Positions 16,255-24,026 of a stretch of 47,310 nucleotides of DNA are shown piece by piece. The notes beneath the pieces are model-generated. The model saw nothing but the letters and a program-made list of their open reading frames with translations. It did not search any database and was not told where the DNA came from. Source of the stretch: an uncultured Clostridia bacterium. Lineage in GTDB: Bacteria; Bacillota; Clostridia; Christensenellales; Aristaeellaceae. A program made the translations under genes and the position numbers. The first letter of the stretch is position 1. Each line of letters opens with the position of its first letter. The stretch is from the NCBI GenBank assembly GCA_934675735.1, contig CAKURR010000018.1, positions 1 through 47,310 of the forward strand, in the 5' to 3' direction.

Positions 16255-17151
16255 TTACTTTCCCAGCTTCTCCCACACGCTTTGAATCGCTTCAAGCGTT
16301 TCGGGGTCGGCAATGCCGCTCTGCTTCAGTCCGTTGGCCTTCTGGAATTTGGCGACGGCGCGCGTTGTGCCCTCGCCGAACTTGCCGCTGCGAATACTGC
16401 CGTTGTAATAGCCCAAATCCTTGAGCTGCGTCTGCATCGTGATGACCGCCTCGCACGGCTCCATATCCTCGTAAAGCGTGCCTTCGTCATAGAAGCGCTC
16501 GCTCTTCTCCGCGCCGCAGAGGGTGCAGACCGCTACGCGTGTGCCCTTCTTCTTGCCGTCCGGCTCGCTCGTCACGGTATATTCGCCGTAGACGTGTTCC
16601 AGATGGGGAAGCGTCACCGTCTGCGTCTTGCCGCAGCGGGTGCAGGCCCGCTCGCCCTTGCCCGCCTTGGCGCAGGTCGGCGCGGTCAGAACCGTCGTTT
16701 CGCCCCAGTCATGGCCCAGCTTGGCGATGGTTTCGGTCTTATCATGGCCGCAGACAGCGCATGTGTACTGCCCCTTGCCGTTCTGCACACAGGTCGGCTC
16801 GGTAAGCACCGTCATCTCGCCGTACTCATGCGGAAGCTTCTCGATTTTTTTGGCGACGGTCTGGTTGCAGGCCGAGCAAACGCCCTCTTTGCGGCCCTCC
16901 GTCGTGCAGGTCGGCTCTCTGGTGATCGTCCACTCCGCGACCTCGTGCGGGAGCTTCGCCGTATAGCGCTTCTCCCAGTGGTCGCAGTTGCGGCAGTAGC
17001 GGAAATCCAGCCCTTCGAGCCGACAGGTCGGGTTGCGCTTGGTTTTCCACGGGCCGAAGGAATGGTCGCCCTTGCACTCGGCCAGCGCCGTTGCGGAAAG
17101 CATCAGCATAATCGTCAGCAGCAGCATGCCGAATTTCCATTTTTTCTGCAT
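16255..17151 (-). CDS. Secreted Cys/His-repeat protein with C-terminal peptidoglycan-binding domain
   Basis: A 298-residue protein. Residues 1-24 are a signal peptide ending TALA before ECKGD. Five repeats of about 40 residues follow, each with a His, a PTC motif and a CxxC pair (FRYCRNC, EGVCSACN, QYTCAVCG, ERACTRCG, VAVCTLCG), giving a plausible zinc site per repeat; the fifth has lost the PTC cysteine. The last 60 residues (AVITMQTQLKDLGYYNG ... ADPETLEAIQSVW) form a PG_binding_1 domain. It is probably wall-associated. The start at 17151 has only GGGGC upstream. Similar repeat proteins occur in gut Clostridia; the function is unknown to me. Confidence 0.75.
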   Translation of the reverse strand: MQKKWKFGMLLLTIMLMLSATALAECKGDHSFGPWKTKRNPTCRLEGLDFRYCRNCDHWEKRYTAKLPHEVAEWTITREPTCTTEGRKEGVCSACNQTVAKKIEKLPHEYGEMTVLTEPTCVQNGKGQYTCAVCGHDKTETIAKLGHDWGETTVLTAPTCAKAGKGERACTRCGKTQTVTLPHLEHVYGEYTVTSEPDGKKKGTRVAVCTLCGAEKSERFYDEGTLYEDMEPCEAVITMQTQLKDLGYYNGSIRSGKFGEGTTRAVAKFQKANGLKQSGIADPETLEAIQSVWEKLGK

Positions 17152-17238
17152 GAATATAGCCCCATTTCGTTTTTCTTTGATTGTATCACAAACGGGTAAC
17201 TTTCTCAAGCGGCCTGAAGCCGCGCACTCTTGGCATAG

Positions 17239-17266
17239 AAAAAACGGAGGTCTTTCGACCCCCGTT
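17239..17266 (-). terminator. Second terminator of the tRNA operon
   Basis: AACGGAGGTC/GACCCCCGTT stem (one mismatch) with a four-base loop; on the minus strand it is followed by TTTTTT. It lies downstream of the terminator at 17300-17334 and upstream of the secreted protein gene. Confidence 0.8.
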
Positions 17267-17299
17267 GGGCTGTGTAAGCGACGCTCTGCTTCATCCGCC

Positions 17300-17334
17300 G
17301 AAAAGAAAAGACTCAGACATTCATCTGAGTCTTA
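17300..17334 (-). terminator. Terminator directly after tRNA-Cys
   Basis: Perfect stem AAGACTCAGA/TCTGAGTCTT (17308-17333); on the minus strand followed by TTCTTTTCGG. Confidence 0.8.
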
Positions 17335-17337
17335 ATC

Positions 17338-17412
17338 TGGAGGCGCCATCCAGAATCGAACTGGAGAATGAAGCTTTTGCAGAGCTTTGCCTTACCGCTT
17401 GGCCATGGCGCC
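17338..17412 (-). tRNA. tRNA-Cys (anticodon GCA)
   Basis: Acceptor GGCGCCA, anticodon stem AAGCT/AGCTT with loop CTGCAAA, T-arm AGTTCGATTCT and encoded CCA. Last gene of the five-tRNA operon. Confidence 0.95.
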
Positions 17413-17416
17413 ACAG

Positions 17417-17491
17417 TGGAGCGGTAGACGAGATTCGGACTCGCGACATCCACCTTGGCAAGGTGGCACTCTACCACTGAGCTACTACCGC
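17417..17491 (-). tRNA. tRNA-Gly (anticodon GCC)
   Basis: Acceptor GCGGTAG/CTACCGC, anticodon stem CCACC/GGTGG with loop TTGCCAA, encoded CCA. It reads GGC and GGU and complements the CCC isoacceptor at 146-219. Confidence 0.95.
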
Positions 17492-17496
17492 ATAAA

Positions 17497-17572
17497 TGGT
17501 GCCTTGGGGCGGAATCGAACCACCGACACGGAGATTTTCAGTCTCCTGCTCTACCGACTGAGCTACCAAGGC
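17497..17572 (-). tRNA. tRNA-Phe (anticodon GAA)
   Basis: Acceptor GCCTTGG/CCAAGGC, anticodon stem GGAGA/TCTCC with loop CTGAAAA, T-arm GGTTCGATTCC, encoded CCA. Confidence 0.95.
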
Positions 17573-17575
17573 AAA

Positions 17576-17652
17576 TGGCGACGCGGAAGGGGCTCGAACC
17601 CTCGACCTCCAGCGTGACAGGCTGGCATTCTAACCGACTGAACTACCGCGCC
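17576..17652 (-). tRNA. tRNA-Asp (anticodon GTC)
   Basis: Acceptor GGCGCGG/CCGCGTC (one G-U pair), anticodon stem CCAGC/GCTGG with loop CTGTCAC, T-arm GGTTCGAGCC, encoded CCA. Confidence 0.95.
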
Positions 17653-17664
17653 ATTTTATGAAAT

Positions 17665-17740
17665 TGGTGGGAACAACAGGGCTCGAACCTGTGACCCTCT
17701 GCTTGTAAGGCAGATGCTCTCCCAGCTGAGCTATGCTCCC
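17665..17740 (-). tRNA. tRNA-Val (anticodon TAC)
   Basis: Acceptor GGGAGCA/TGTTCCC, anticodon stem TCTGC/GCAGA with loop CTTACAA, T-arm GGTTCGAGCC, encoded CCA. First gene of the tRNA operon. Confidence 0.95.
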
Positions 17741-17790
17741 GAGCTGGCGCGCCGCATCGCTTGATTGTGTCGAGCGCGGCGACGAAATAT

Positions 17791-17819
17791 ATAATACACG
17801 ATTACACGGTTTTTGTCAA
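17791..17819 (-). promoter_or_regulatory. Promoter of the tRNA Val-Asp-Phe-Gly-Cys operon
   Basis: Perfect -35 TTGACA (17819-17814), 17-bp spacer, -10 TATTAT (17796-17791), about 50 bases before tRNA-Val. Confidence 0.9.
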
Positions 17820-17914
17820 CCGTTTTTTGAAAATTCTTCCGAATGATTTTGAAGGGAACGGGCGGAGCGGCAAAGAGTGAGGTTAGTGTTCTATCCCCGT
17901 TTCAATCGCAGACT

Positions 17915-18062
17915 GCTTTACAGCCAACATTTCAAAATGCAATCATCTCAGCATTCTGAGATATGGGGCTTTGCCCCATCGCCCCACCAAAGGGCTTTCC
18001 GTTCGCCCTTTGGAAACCTTCGGGCCCAAATCCTCAGTTTTTCTTGCATGATTAGACTGACA
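17915..18062. repeat. Family B repeat, copy B3 (internally deleted)
   Basis: ATGGGGC/GCCCCAT (17963-17979), then CGCCCCACCAAAGGGCTTTC, directly followed by CCCTTTGGAAACCTTCGGGC. The inner CCGCC/GGCGG hairpin present in B1 and B2 is missing, which leaves a shorter stem. The flanks ATGCAA..CTCAG..CATT are imperfect inverted repeats. With the terminator at 18106-18150 it accounts for the 400-bp gap. Confidence 0.8.
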
Positions 18063-18105
18063 GCTTTCCTTCTTCGCTTCGCGGCGTTTTCTCGTCGTTT
18101 AGGCG

Positions 18106-18150
18106 AAAAAACGGTCGGGAAACCGCCGCCTTTTCGGCGTTTCCCGACCG
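18106..18150 (-). terminator. Strong terminator after the small acidic protein gene
   Basis: CGGTCGGGAAA-CGCCG pairs with CGGCG-TTTCCCGACCG (one bulged C); on the minus strand it is followed by TTTTTT. It ends the transcript of 18227-18601 and possibly hpf. Confidence 0.9.
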
Positions 18151-18226
18151 CTGATTTCATGTTGGCTCCACGCGCGCACACGCACGCGTCCGAATAAGGC
18201 TTTTATGCGGAAGATGAGCCTGTCCG

Positions 18227-18601
18227 TCAATCAACGGAATCTTCCGCGCCGCTATCGCTCTGTCTTTCGCCGGATTCCTCTTCGGCAAGCGCCAATTTGG
18301 CGATTTCCTCTTCGCTCAGCCCGGCCAGCGCGCCCTCATACATCGTCTCTTGCGCGGCCTGTTCTTCGCCCTGCGCCTGTTCGGCGGCGGCATCGGGCTG
18401 TTCCGGCGCTGCGGTCTCTTCGGGAACCGCCGTCTCTTCGGGAACCGCCGTCTCTTCGGGGACCGCGGTTTCCTCGGGCATCGCGGTTGCCGCGGGGGCA
18501 GGCTCGTTCGCGCCGCTGCGATTCGTCACAACAATCAAACCGATTACAGCAATCAGCGCGACCACCAGCACGGCGACCACGATTTTCATCTTCGGCTGCA
18601 T
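18227..18601 (-). CDS. Small membrane-anchored acidic protein with PEETAV repeats
   Basis: A 124-residue protein. Residues 4-26 form one hydrophobic helix (VVAVLVVALIAVIGLIVV), followed by an Ala/Pro/Glu-rich tail with four or five copies of PEETAV and a Glu-rich end containing GLSEEEIAKLALAEEE. The tail is probably outside the membrane. No family recognised. The ATG at 18601 is preferred because AAAGG lies about 10 bases upstream; a GTG at 18610 is possible. It follows hpf by about 70 bp on the same strand and ends at a strong terminator. Confidence 0.7.
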   Translation of the reverse strand: MQPKMKIVVAVLVVALIAVIGLIVVTNRSGANEPAPAATAMPEETAVPEETAVPEETAVPEETAAPEQPDAAAEQAQGEEQAAQETMYEGALAGLSEEEIAKLALAEEESGERQSDSGAEDSVD

Positions 18602-18674
18602 CGGACTCACCCTTTCTCATGCCGTTTTCTTGTTTTTGACGGCTTTGCTTATTGGTCAGCTTTTACGCTGTCGT

Positions 18675-19223
18675 TTACAGATTTTCCAGTTCAATCAGGC
18701 CGCAGCCGCCGTCCTTGCGGCGATACACCGTCGCGGCCATGCCCGTTTCGACGTTATTGAACATATAGAAGGAATGCCCGAGCATGTCCATTTCCAAAAT
18801 GGCGTCCTCCACGCTCATCGGCTTGGCCGCGTAACGCTTCACGCGCACAACGGTCGTCTCTTCCTCTTCTTCGTCCGCCGTTTCGGGAGCGGCCTCGGGC
18901 GCCGTCGGCTTCTTTCTCAAATCGCGCCCCAGACGCGTTCTGAGCTTCTTCATCTGCCGCTCCAGAACATCTATACCTTTATCCAGCGCGGGCAGGGAAA
19001 TCTCCCGCTCCTGGTTTTCCGTGCGAAGCGTGTGGCCCATATAGGGCATGGTCATTTCGACCTTATAGGTGCTCTTCTGTTCGGTAATGCGAACGCCGAT
19101 CACCGTGTCGCCCTCGGCCTCATCCTTGAAATAGGCATCCATGCGCTGATGAATCCTGCGCTCCATCGTTTCAACGACTTCGGCGGGGACGTGCGCGTCC
19201 TTCAATACGAAACGTGTAATCAT
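18675..19223 (-). CDS. hpf: Long-form ribosome hibernation promoting factor
   Basis: A 182-residue protein. Residues 1-100 form the S30AE/RaiA domain (basic, RRIHQRMDAYF ... TLRTENQEREISLPALDKGIDVLERQMKKLRTRL). An acidic linker follows, then residues ~125-182 (VRVKRYAAKPMSVEDAILEMDMLGHSFYMF...) form the dimerisation domain of the long form. It joins 70S ribosomes into inactive 100S dimers in stationary phase. GGAGG lies 9 bases before the ATG at 19223. Confidence 0.95.
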   Translation of the reverse strand: MITRFVLKDAHVPAEVVETMERRIHQRMDAYFKDEAEGDTVIGVRITEQKSTYKVEMTMPYMGHTLRTENQEREISLPALDKGIDVLERQMKKLRTRLGRDLRKKPTAPEAAPETADEEEEETTVVRVKRYAAKPMSVEDAILEMDMLGHSFYMFNNVETGMAATVYRRKDGGCGLIELENL

Positions 19224-19304
19224 GAAATCGGCCTCCTTTGCCTTGGGATTGCCTTGTTTGAGATTCGCTTGGCCTTTTCGGCTCTTTCTCCTTTCTGTGG
19301 TTAC

Positions 19305-19333
19305 AGTATACGAAATTTGTCATCTTTCTTCAA
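19305..19333 (-). promoter_or_regulatory. Promoter of hpf
   Basis: -35 TTGAAG (19333-19328), 17-bp spacer, -10 TATACT (19310-19305), about 80 bases before the hpf start. Confidence 0.75.
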
Positions 19334-19360
19334 GTCAAATCGCATGTTGATTGGTTGGAA

Positions 19361-19942
19361 TTAACAAACGTTCGCCCTGCTCAGAAGCTTTCGGTAGGTC
19401 GGCAGCATATCCCGCTCGCTGACATATTCATCCAAGCGGTCAATGACAATCCAGCCGACCGCGCTGTTTTCGTCCGCCGCAATGCGCAGGGGGAGCGTAT
19501 CGTCCGCCTCAAACAGATAGGATACGTTCAAATGCAGATGGCTTCCGACCGCCCTGCCGCGCTTCACGTGCGCCCATACCGGCAGAATTTCCAGCGACGC
19601 CGCGCCGCCGCCCAGCAGCTTCAGGCGCTCGATGCCCGTCTCTTCCGTCGCCTCGCGCATCGCCACATGCAGTAAATCGGTTTCGCCGTCTGTGTGGCCG
19701 CCCGTCCAGGCCCAGCTTTGATAGATTTTGTGAAACGCCATCAGTGTTTTCGTCCGCGCGCGGTTCACAATAATCGAAGAAGCCGTCATGTGCGCATAGG
19801 CGCAGTCCCGCAGCAAAAGCCGCTCGCCCTCGCGGTCAATCAGGGTCAATATTTCCGCCTTCTCCGCCGCCTCGCGCCCGTCCTTCGGGATGTATCCTCG
19901 GATTGTCTGCTTCCAGTCCTCGGGAATGTTCGGGTTTTCCAT
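19361..19942 (-). CDS. Nudix hydrolase
   Basis: A 193-residue protein with a complete Nudix box: GGHTDGETDLLHVAMREATEETGI fits Gx5Ex7REUxEExGU, so the metal-binding glutamates are present. Substrate not predictable. A helical N-terminal extension of about 50 residues precedes the domain. AAAAGGTGAC lies before the ATG at 19942. It lies upstream of hpf, but hpf has its own promoter. Confidence 0.88.
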   Translation of the reverse strand: MENPNIPEDWKQTIRGYIPKDGREAAEKAEILTLIDREGERLLLRDCAYAHMTASSIIVNRARTKTLMAFHKIYQSWAWTGGHTDGETDLLHVAMREATEETGIERLKLLGGGAASLEILPVWAHVKRGRAVGSHLHLNVSYLFEADDTLPLRIAADENSAVGWIVIDRLDEYVSERDMLPTYRKLLSRANVC

Positions 19943-20050
19943 GCTGTCACCTTTTCATCTCATACTTTCGTTAAACCGCCGCGCGGCCTGCGATTGAAAC
20001 GCCTTCCTTTCGCTTCCCTATCTTACCATAATTCCACCGCGCCGCGCAAG

Positions 20051-21655
20051 TCAGCCGAATCCCTCTCCCGCGTCGGTAATCTCCCCCTGCGGGGTCATCT
20101 CCACGGCAATGCCTTCCTCGTTCTCCTCCGTGCCCGGCTGATACAGCCAAATCTCAAAGCCCGTTTGGCCCGTCTCCGAATTATATCGCATCGAAACCGT
20201 GCAGGCCGCACCCAAAATGCCCTTTCTCGAGCGCATCCACGCCTTCGACCACTTTTCCGCGTCCTTCGTCGGCCCGTGGCTCATCACATACTCCCGCGCT
20301 TTTTCCTCGGCCTCGTCAAAGCTCAGTTGTCCTTCCACAGGATGCACAAAATAGTTCTCCGTTCGGCTCGGCTTGCCCAGCTCCGCGTCGTCCCCGAGGT
20401 GCACAAAGCCCGTCGCAGCCTCCGCCGTCCGGCCCTTGGCGATGTTCCAGCTCAGCTGCGTCCAGCCGTCCGAACCCATGCCGATGATATCGATTCCCCG
20501 ATTGGGTTTCGTCTTGCGCAGGACTTTTGCGTCCTCGCTCGGCGCGGCATAAACCGCCAGCTCGCCCGCGCGCGCGTATCGCACGACATGCGGCACGTCG
20601 CGCTCCTTCAGCGCGGTATAGGCCAAATCATAGGTGCGCATCCAGCCCTCCAGCGCCGCTTCTTCGCCGCCCACACGCACATGCGCCCACGCCCGCGTGA
20701 CCTCCGTCACCTCCACCGACACACCGCTGTAATAGCCAAACAGCGCGTCGCTGTCCTCGTTCGGCTCGGCGTAAAGCGTCACCGTGTCGCTCTCCTCCGC
20801 AGGCGCACAGACCGCTGTGCCGCTTTGCGGCAGCCAGTTATAGACTTTTTGAATTTCGCCCTTCGTGGAGATTCGCGCAAACAGCGCGGAAACGGTCGAT
20901 GTCCGTTCGGTGAAGAGCGTCGGGTCCATCATGTACACATAATACGACGCTTCGCTCCGCCACGGCTCGTAATCCAAGCTGCAATTCCATTGAATCTCTT
21001 CATTCAGCAGCGTTTCGTCGTCATATTCCGCGCAGAGACCCCATTCCGCCCGCTTTTGGCGCACCTCTTCACGAAAGATGTGCTCGGCTTCTTCCGCGGT
21101 GATTTCGCTGTCCAACGGCCAAACCGGATAGGAAGAAAGCATCCTGCTCGGCTTCTGTATGCCCTCGATACCCTTGCTTGGAATAAAGCCGTTTCTGCCC
21201 CAGATTGCGGCCCATTGGCCGTTATAACCCATGAGCGCAATTCCGCAAGGCCCCTGCACCACTTCTACAATACCCGATTGCTCGTCGCACGCCTGATAAA
21301 TAACAGCGTCGTGCTCAAATCCCGGCATCGAAGCATACTGCGCGACCTCCCGCATCGCTTCCGCGCCGTATTTCAGCCGTTCCTGCCGAATATAGCCCTC
21401 CAGCGAGTCGCCCTCCATGCCCATGCGCACGTGCGCCCAGCCGTCCGCAAGGTCGAGCACTTGCAGCGGCGCGCCCTGAAAATAGCGCATCAGCGTTTCG
21501 CTCCGCCCGTCGGGCGCTTCATGCAGCACGACCGAGCCGTCCGCTTCTTCCGGCGCGCAGACCGCCGCGCCGACTCGCGGCGTATCGAGTTCGGCGGCCA
21601 GTGCCGAAGCCGTCAGCAGCAGCACAAACAACACTGTACTCAGTATCTTTTTCAT
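20051..21655 (-). CDS. Secreted protein with bacterial SH3-like repeats
   Basis: A 534-residue protein with a signal peptide ending ASALA before AELDT. It has three SH3_3-like segments: around residues 24-100 (VCAPEEADGSVVLHEAP ... GWAHVRMG.. LEGYIRQERL), 275-355 (VCAPAEESDTVTLYAEP ... WAHVRVGGEEAALEGWMR) and 362-425 (AVYAAPSEDAKVL...GWTQLSW). It also has two copies of a segment with YPVWPLDSEITAEEAEHIFREEVRQ and YFVHPVEGQLSFDEAEEKAREYV, which suggests an internal duplication. Probably binds the cell wall. GGGAGG precedes the ATG at 21655. No catalytic motif seen. Confidence 0.72.
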   Translation of the reverse strand: MKKILSTVLFVLLLTASALAAELDTPRVGAAVCAPEEADGSVVLHEAPDGRSETLMRYFQGAPLQVLDLADGWAHVRMGMEGDSLEGYIRQERLKYGAEAMREVAQYASMPGFEHDAVIYQACDEQSGIVEVVQGPCGIALMGYNGQWAAIWGRNGFIPSKGIEGIQKPSRMLSSYPVWPLDSEITAEEAEHIFREEVRQKRAEWGLCAEYDDETLLNEEIQWNCSLDYEPWRSEASYYVYMMDPTLFTERTSTVSALFARISTKGEIQKVYNWLPQSGTAVCAPAEESDTVTLYAEPNEDSDALFGYYSGVSVEVTEVTRAWAHVRVGGEEAALEGWMRTYDLAYTALKERDVPHVVRYARAGELAVYAAPSEDAKVLRKTKPNRGIDIIGMGSDGWTQLSWNIAKGRTAEAATGFVHLGDDAELGKPSRTENYFVHPVEGQLSFDEAEEKAREYVMSHGPTKDAEKWSKAWMRSRKGILGAACTVSMRYNSETGQTGFEIWLYQPGTEENEEGIAVEMTPQGEITDAGEGFG

Positions 21656-21776
21656 TGTAAAATCCTCCCTTCTATTGATATAGACGAAGCAAACGGGAGA
21701 AAATTTCAGAAAATTTCAATTTGGGCGAAAAAAATCGGGGCGCACCGACAGTCGGCGCGTCCCGAAGGTATCGCTT

Positions 21777-22001
21777 TTAATTCATCTTCACGGCGTCTTT
21801 TTCAAATCGTATGCCATAATGAAACAAGAAGCCGAGCACGAGCGCCGCGCCGCAGACCCACGGCGCAAGCAGCACGGCGGCCAGCGCATACAGCGCGGGC
21901 ACATCCGCCACCTTTTCGTTGGGGGATGTGACGATGACTCTCAGCACGGAAAGCTGACGAAACGCGTTCATCGCGTTGTTTTTGATGGTTTCAAAATCCA
22001 T
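21777..22001 (-). CDS. Small membrane protein, DUF4342-like (copy 2)
   Basis: A 74-residue protein. After MDFETIKNNAMNAF comes the segment LRVIVTSPNEKVADVPALYALAAVLLAPWVCGAALVLGFLFHYGIRFEKD, resembling the C-terminal half of DUF4342: a short beta segment, a membrane helix pair and a basic end. The ATG at 22001 has AGGAGGG with 6-base spacing; an ATG two codons earlier touches the site. It is the last gene of the PadR-controlled unit, 12 bp after the preceding small gene. Confidence 0.65.
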   Translation of the reverse strand: MDFETIKNNAMNAFRQLSVLRVIVTSPNEKVADVPALYALAAVLLAPWVCGAALVLGFLFHYGIRFEKDAVKMN

Positions 22002-22013
22002 GCGCATCCCTCC

Positions 22014-22208
22014 TTACGCCTTGACCACGCGAACCCGCATGCCGAAGAGCACAACGAGCAGCACGGTCAGCACCGCCAGGCGGATGCTCGCGACAGCCGC
22101 CAGCACAGCCAGCCACATCGGCGCTTTGACAAAGGTTCGCCCCGTGCCCTCGACGACCAGCTTGCTGCCGAAAATCAGGCTCAGAATCTCTTTGATTTTA
22201 TCCCACAT
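22014..22208 (-). CDS. Small membrane protein, DUF4342-like (copy 1)
   Basis: A 64-residue protein, WDKIKEILSLIFGSKLVVEGTGRTFVKAP followed by a 30-residue hydrophobic stretch and MRVRVVKA. It has the same layout as the next gene: an amphipathic start, a V.V.G.GRTF..P beta segment, hydrophobic helices and a basic end. The two may be paralogues. GGAGAAAAAGC precedes the ATG. It follows the HAAS/DUF4097 gene by 18 bp. Confidence 0.65.
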   Translation of the reverse strand: MWDKIKEILSLIFGSKLVVEGTGRTFVKAPMWLAVLAAVASIRLAVLTVLLVVLFGMRVRVVKA

Positions 22209-22226
22209 TGCTTTTTCTCCGTTGAT

Positions 22227-24026
22227 TTACAGGCGGGTGAGCATCAGTCTGCCGCTCATGGTATCCATGTGAATCGGCAGGGCGCACGTGCCGTAGCGGT
22301 TCGGGCCGAACTCGTTGACGATTTTGCCGCTCATGCCGCTCATGTCGGCCACAAAGCCGCGGATATCGGCGGGCAGGGCGACATGCACGTTGGCGCTCAT
22401 CGTGTTCACCTGCACCTTGCGCGTCGGCGCGACGGTGCAGAGCACCTCCACGTCGCCCGAAACGCTGCTGATTTCCCACTCTTCGCTCGCGCCCTCGGCG
22501 TGCACCTTGCCGGAAACGACGTTCAAATCCGCGCGATTCGCGTCGCAGGAGACGAACTGTCTGCCCGAAACGGTGCTGACCACCACGTCGCCCGCGCAGG
22601 CGCTGACCGTCGCGCCGCCGGAGATGGTCGTCACGTCGATTTCCTTGGCGCGGATGCCCGCGTCCGGCTCGACGCGCACGTCGCCGGAGGTCGTATTGAC
22701 CTTCACCTTATCCACATCGATGGCATACAGGCGGATATCGCCGGAGGTCGTGCCGAGCACATAGTCGGCGGCATAGCCGCGCGGCACGCGCACCGTCACC
22801 TTGCCGCCTTCCTTTTGAAAGACGGAGAAGAAGGTCTTAAACACATCCGGATTGGCGCGGCGCACGCTGAGCGTGTGCTCCTCCAGCGTCACGGTCGGCT
22901 GTTCCACGCCCTCGCGTCCGGCCTCCCACTCGATGACCACGTCCGTGCCCTCCGCCGATTTGACGGTGATGTCGTCGGAATCCAGGCTCACGTTCACCTC
23001 GCGCAGACCCGCCGCCGGATAGCGGCTGATGACGACCACGCCCGGCGCGCCCTTGAAGCCTTCGGCGGCTTCGGCCTGCTTGGCCGCGTCCTCAGCGTCG
23101 CGCACCACATCGTCGATGTCAATCGGCTCGTTGGGGCAGCCCGCGTCCGCTTCCGCCTCCGCCGCGTCGGCGTTCAGGGCTTCCTGCATCGCGTCCATCT
23201 CCTGCCGAAGCGCGTTGAACTCGTCGTCCGAATCGCTGTCCGCCCGTTCGGCCTGTTCGGCTTTCTCTTTTTCAGCCTTCTCTTTTTCGGCCAGCTCGGC
23301 GAGCTTCTTTTCCACCTCGTCGGCCTCGGTTTCCAGCGCATAGGCCTTCGCGCGCAGCTCCCGCGCGCCTTCCTGATCGCCCGCCGCCTGCTTGAGCTCC
23401 GCTTCGGCGCGGATGGTCTTGGCGCGCTCGCGCAAGGCCGTCGGAGCTTTGGGCTTTTCCTCGCCGAAATCGATGACGATTTCGCCCTTGTCGCCGGAGA
23501 GCTTGTCGATGGCCTTGCCCGCCGCCTTCTGCGCGTCGCTCAGGCCCTTGCCGACCGCCTTGCCCAGACCGCCGATCACGCCGCCCGTCAGGTCGTCCAC
23601 CTGCTTGACCAGCTTCTGCGCCTGAGGCACAATCTGCTTGCCCATGTCGCCCAGCGCGCCGAAGGCCTTGCCCAGCGCTTCACCGATATCCGGCGTCTTT
23701 TCGGTCTTGACCTCAAAATCCGGCTCGTCGGCCTTGGCTTCTTCGCCGCTCGGCGCTTGGGTTTGCGTTTCGGCAGTCTGTTCGGCTTTATCCGCTGCTT
23801 TCTCCGGCTTTTCGGCGTTCATTTCGCGCAGCAGGCTCTGCACGTCGCCCAGCGACGCGGCCACCTCAGCGAAGGCCTCTTCCTCCGTCTTGCCCGCGCG
23901 GACGGAGTCCTCATACCGCGCCTGAGCGTTGGCCATCAGCTCGTCGCGCAGGGCGAGGTTATCCGCCGTCATCTTCATATCGGCAAAAATTTCATCGATC
24001 ATTCTGCGAATCTGCTTGTTCATCAT
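22227..24026 (-). CDS. HAAS-like / coiled-coil / DUF4097 fusion protein
   Basis: A 599-residue protein. Residues 1-65 resemble the HAAS (DUF1700) N-terminal helical domain (RMIDEIFADMKM...AFAEVAASLGDVQSLLREM). A long charged, Ala/Glu-rich region follows, with a Gly-rich amphipathic part (residues ~125-170) and coiled coil. From about residue 325 comes a DUF4097 beta-solenoid with repeating TTSGDIRL, TTSGDVRV, VSGDVEVL motifs. No clear membrane helix is present. PadR regulators commonly sit beside HAAS and DUF4097 genes in Firmicutes; carrying both in one chain is less usual. The start overlaps the padR stop (ATGATGA), with GGAGG upstream. Confidence 0.75.
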   Translation of the reverse strand: MMNKQIRRMIDEIFADMKMTADNLALRDELMANAQARYEDSVRAGKTEEEAFAEVAASLGDVQSLLREMNAEKPEKAADKAEQTAETQTQAPSGEEAKADEPDFEVKTEKTPDIGEALGKAFGALGDMGKQIVPQAQKLVKQVDDLTGGVIGGLGKAVGKGLSDAQKAAGKAIDKLSGDKGEIVIDFGEEKPKAPTALRERAKTIRAEAELKQAAGDQEGARELRAKAYALETEADEVEKKLAELAEKEKAEKEKAEQAERADSDSDDEFNALRQEMDAMQEALNADAAEAEADAGCPNEPIDIDDVVRDAEDAAKQAEAAEGFKGAPGVVVISRYPAAGLREVNVSLDSDDITVKSAEGTDVVIEWEAGREGVEQPTVTLEEHTLSVRRANPDVFKTFFSVFQKEGGKVTVRVPRGYAADYVLGTTSGDIRLYAIDVDKVKVNTTSGDVRVEPDAGIRAKEIDVTTISGGATVSACAGDVVVSTVSGRQFVSCDANRADLNVVSGKVHAEGASEEWEISSVSGDVEVLCTVAPTRKVQVNTMSANVHVALPADIRGFVADMSGMSGKIVNEFGPNRYGTCALPIHMDTMSGRLMLTRL

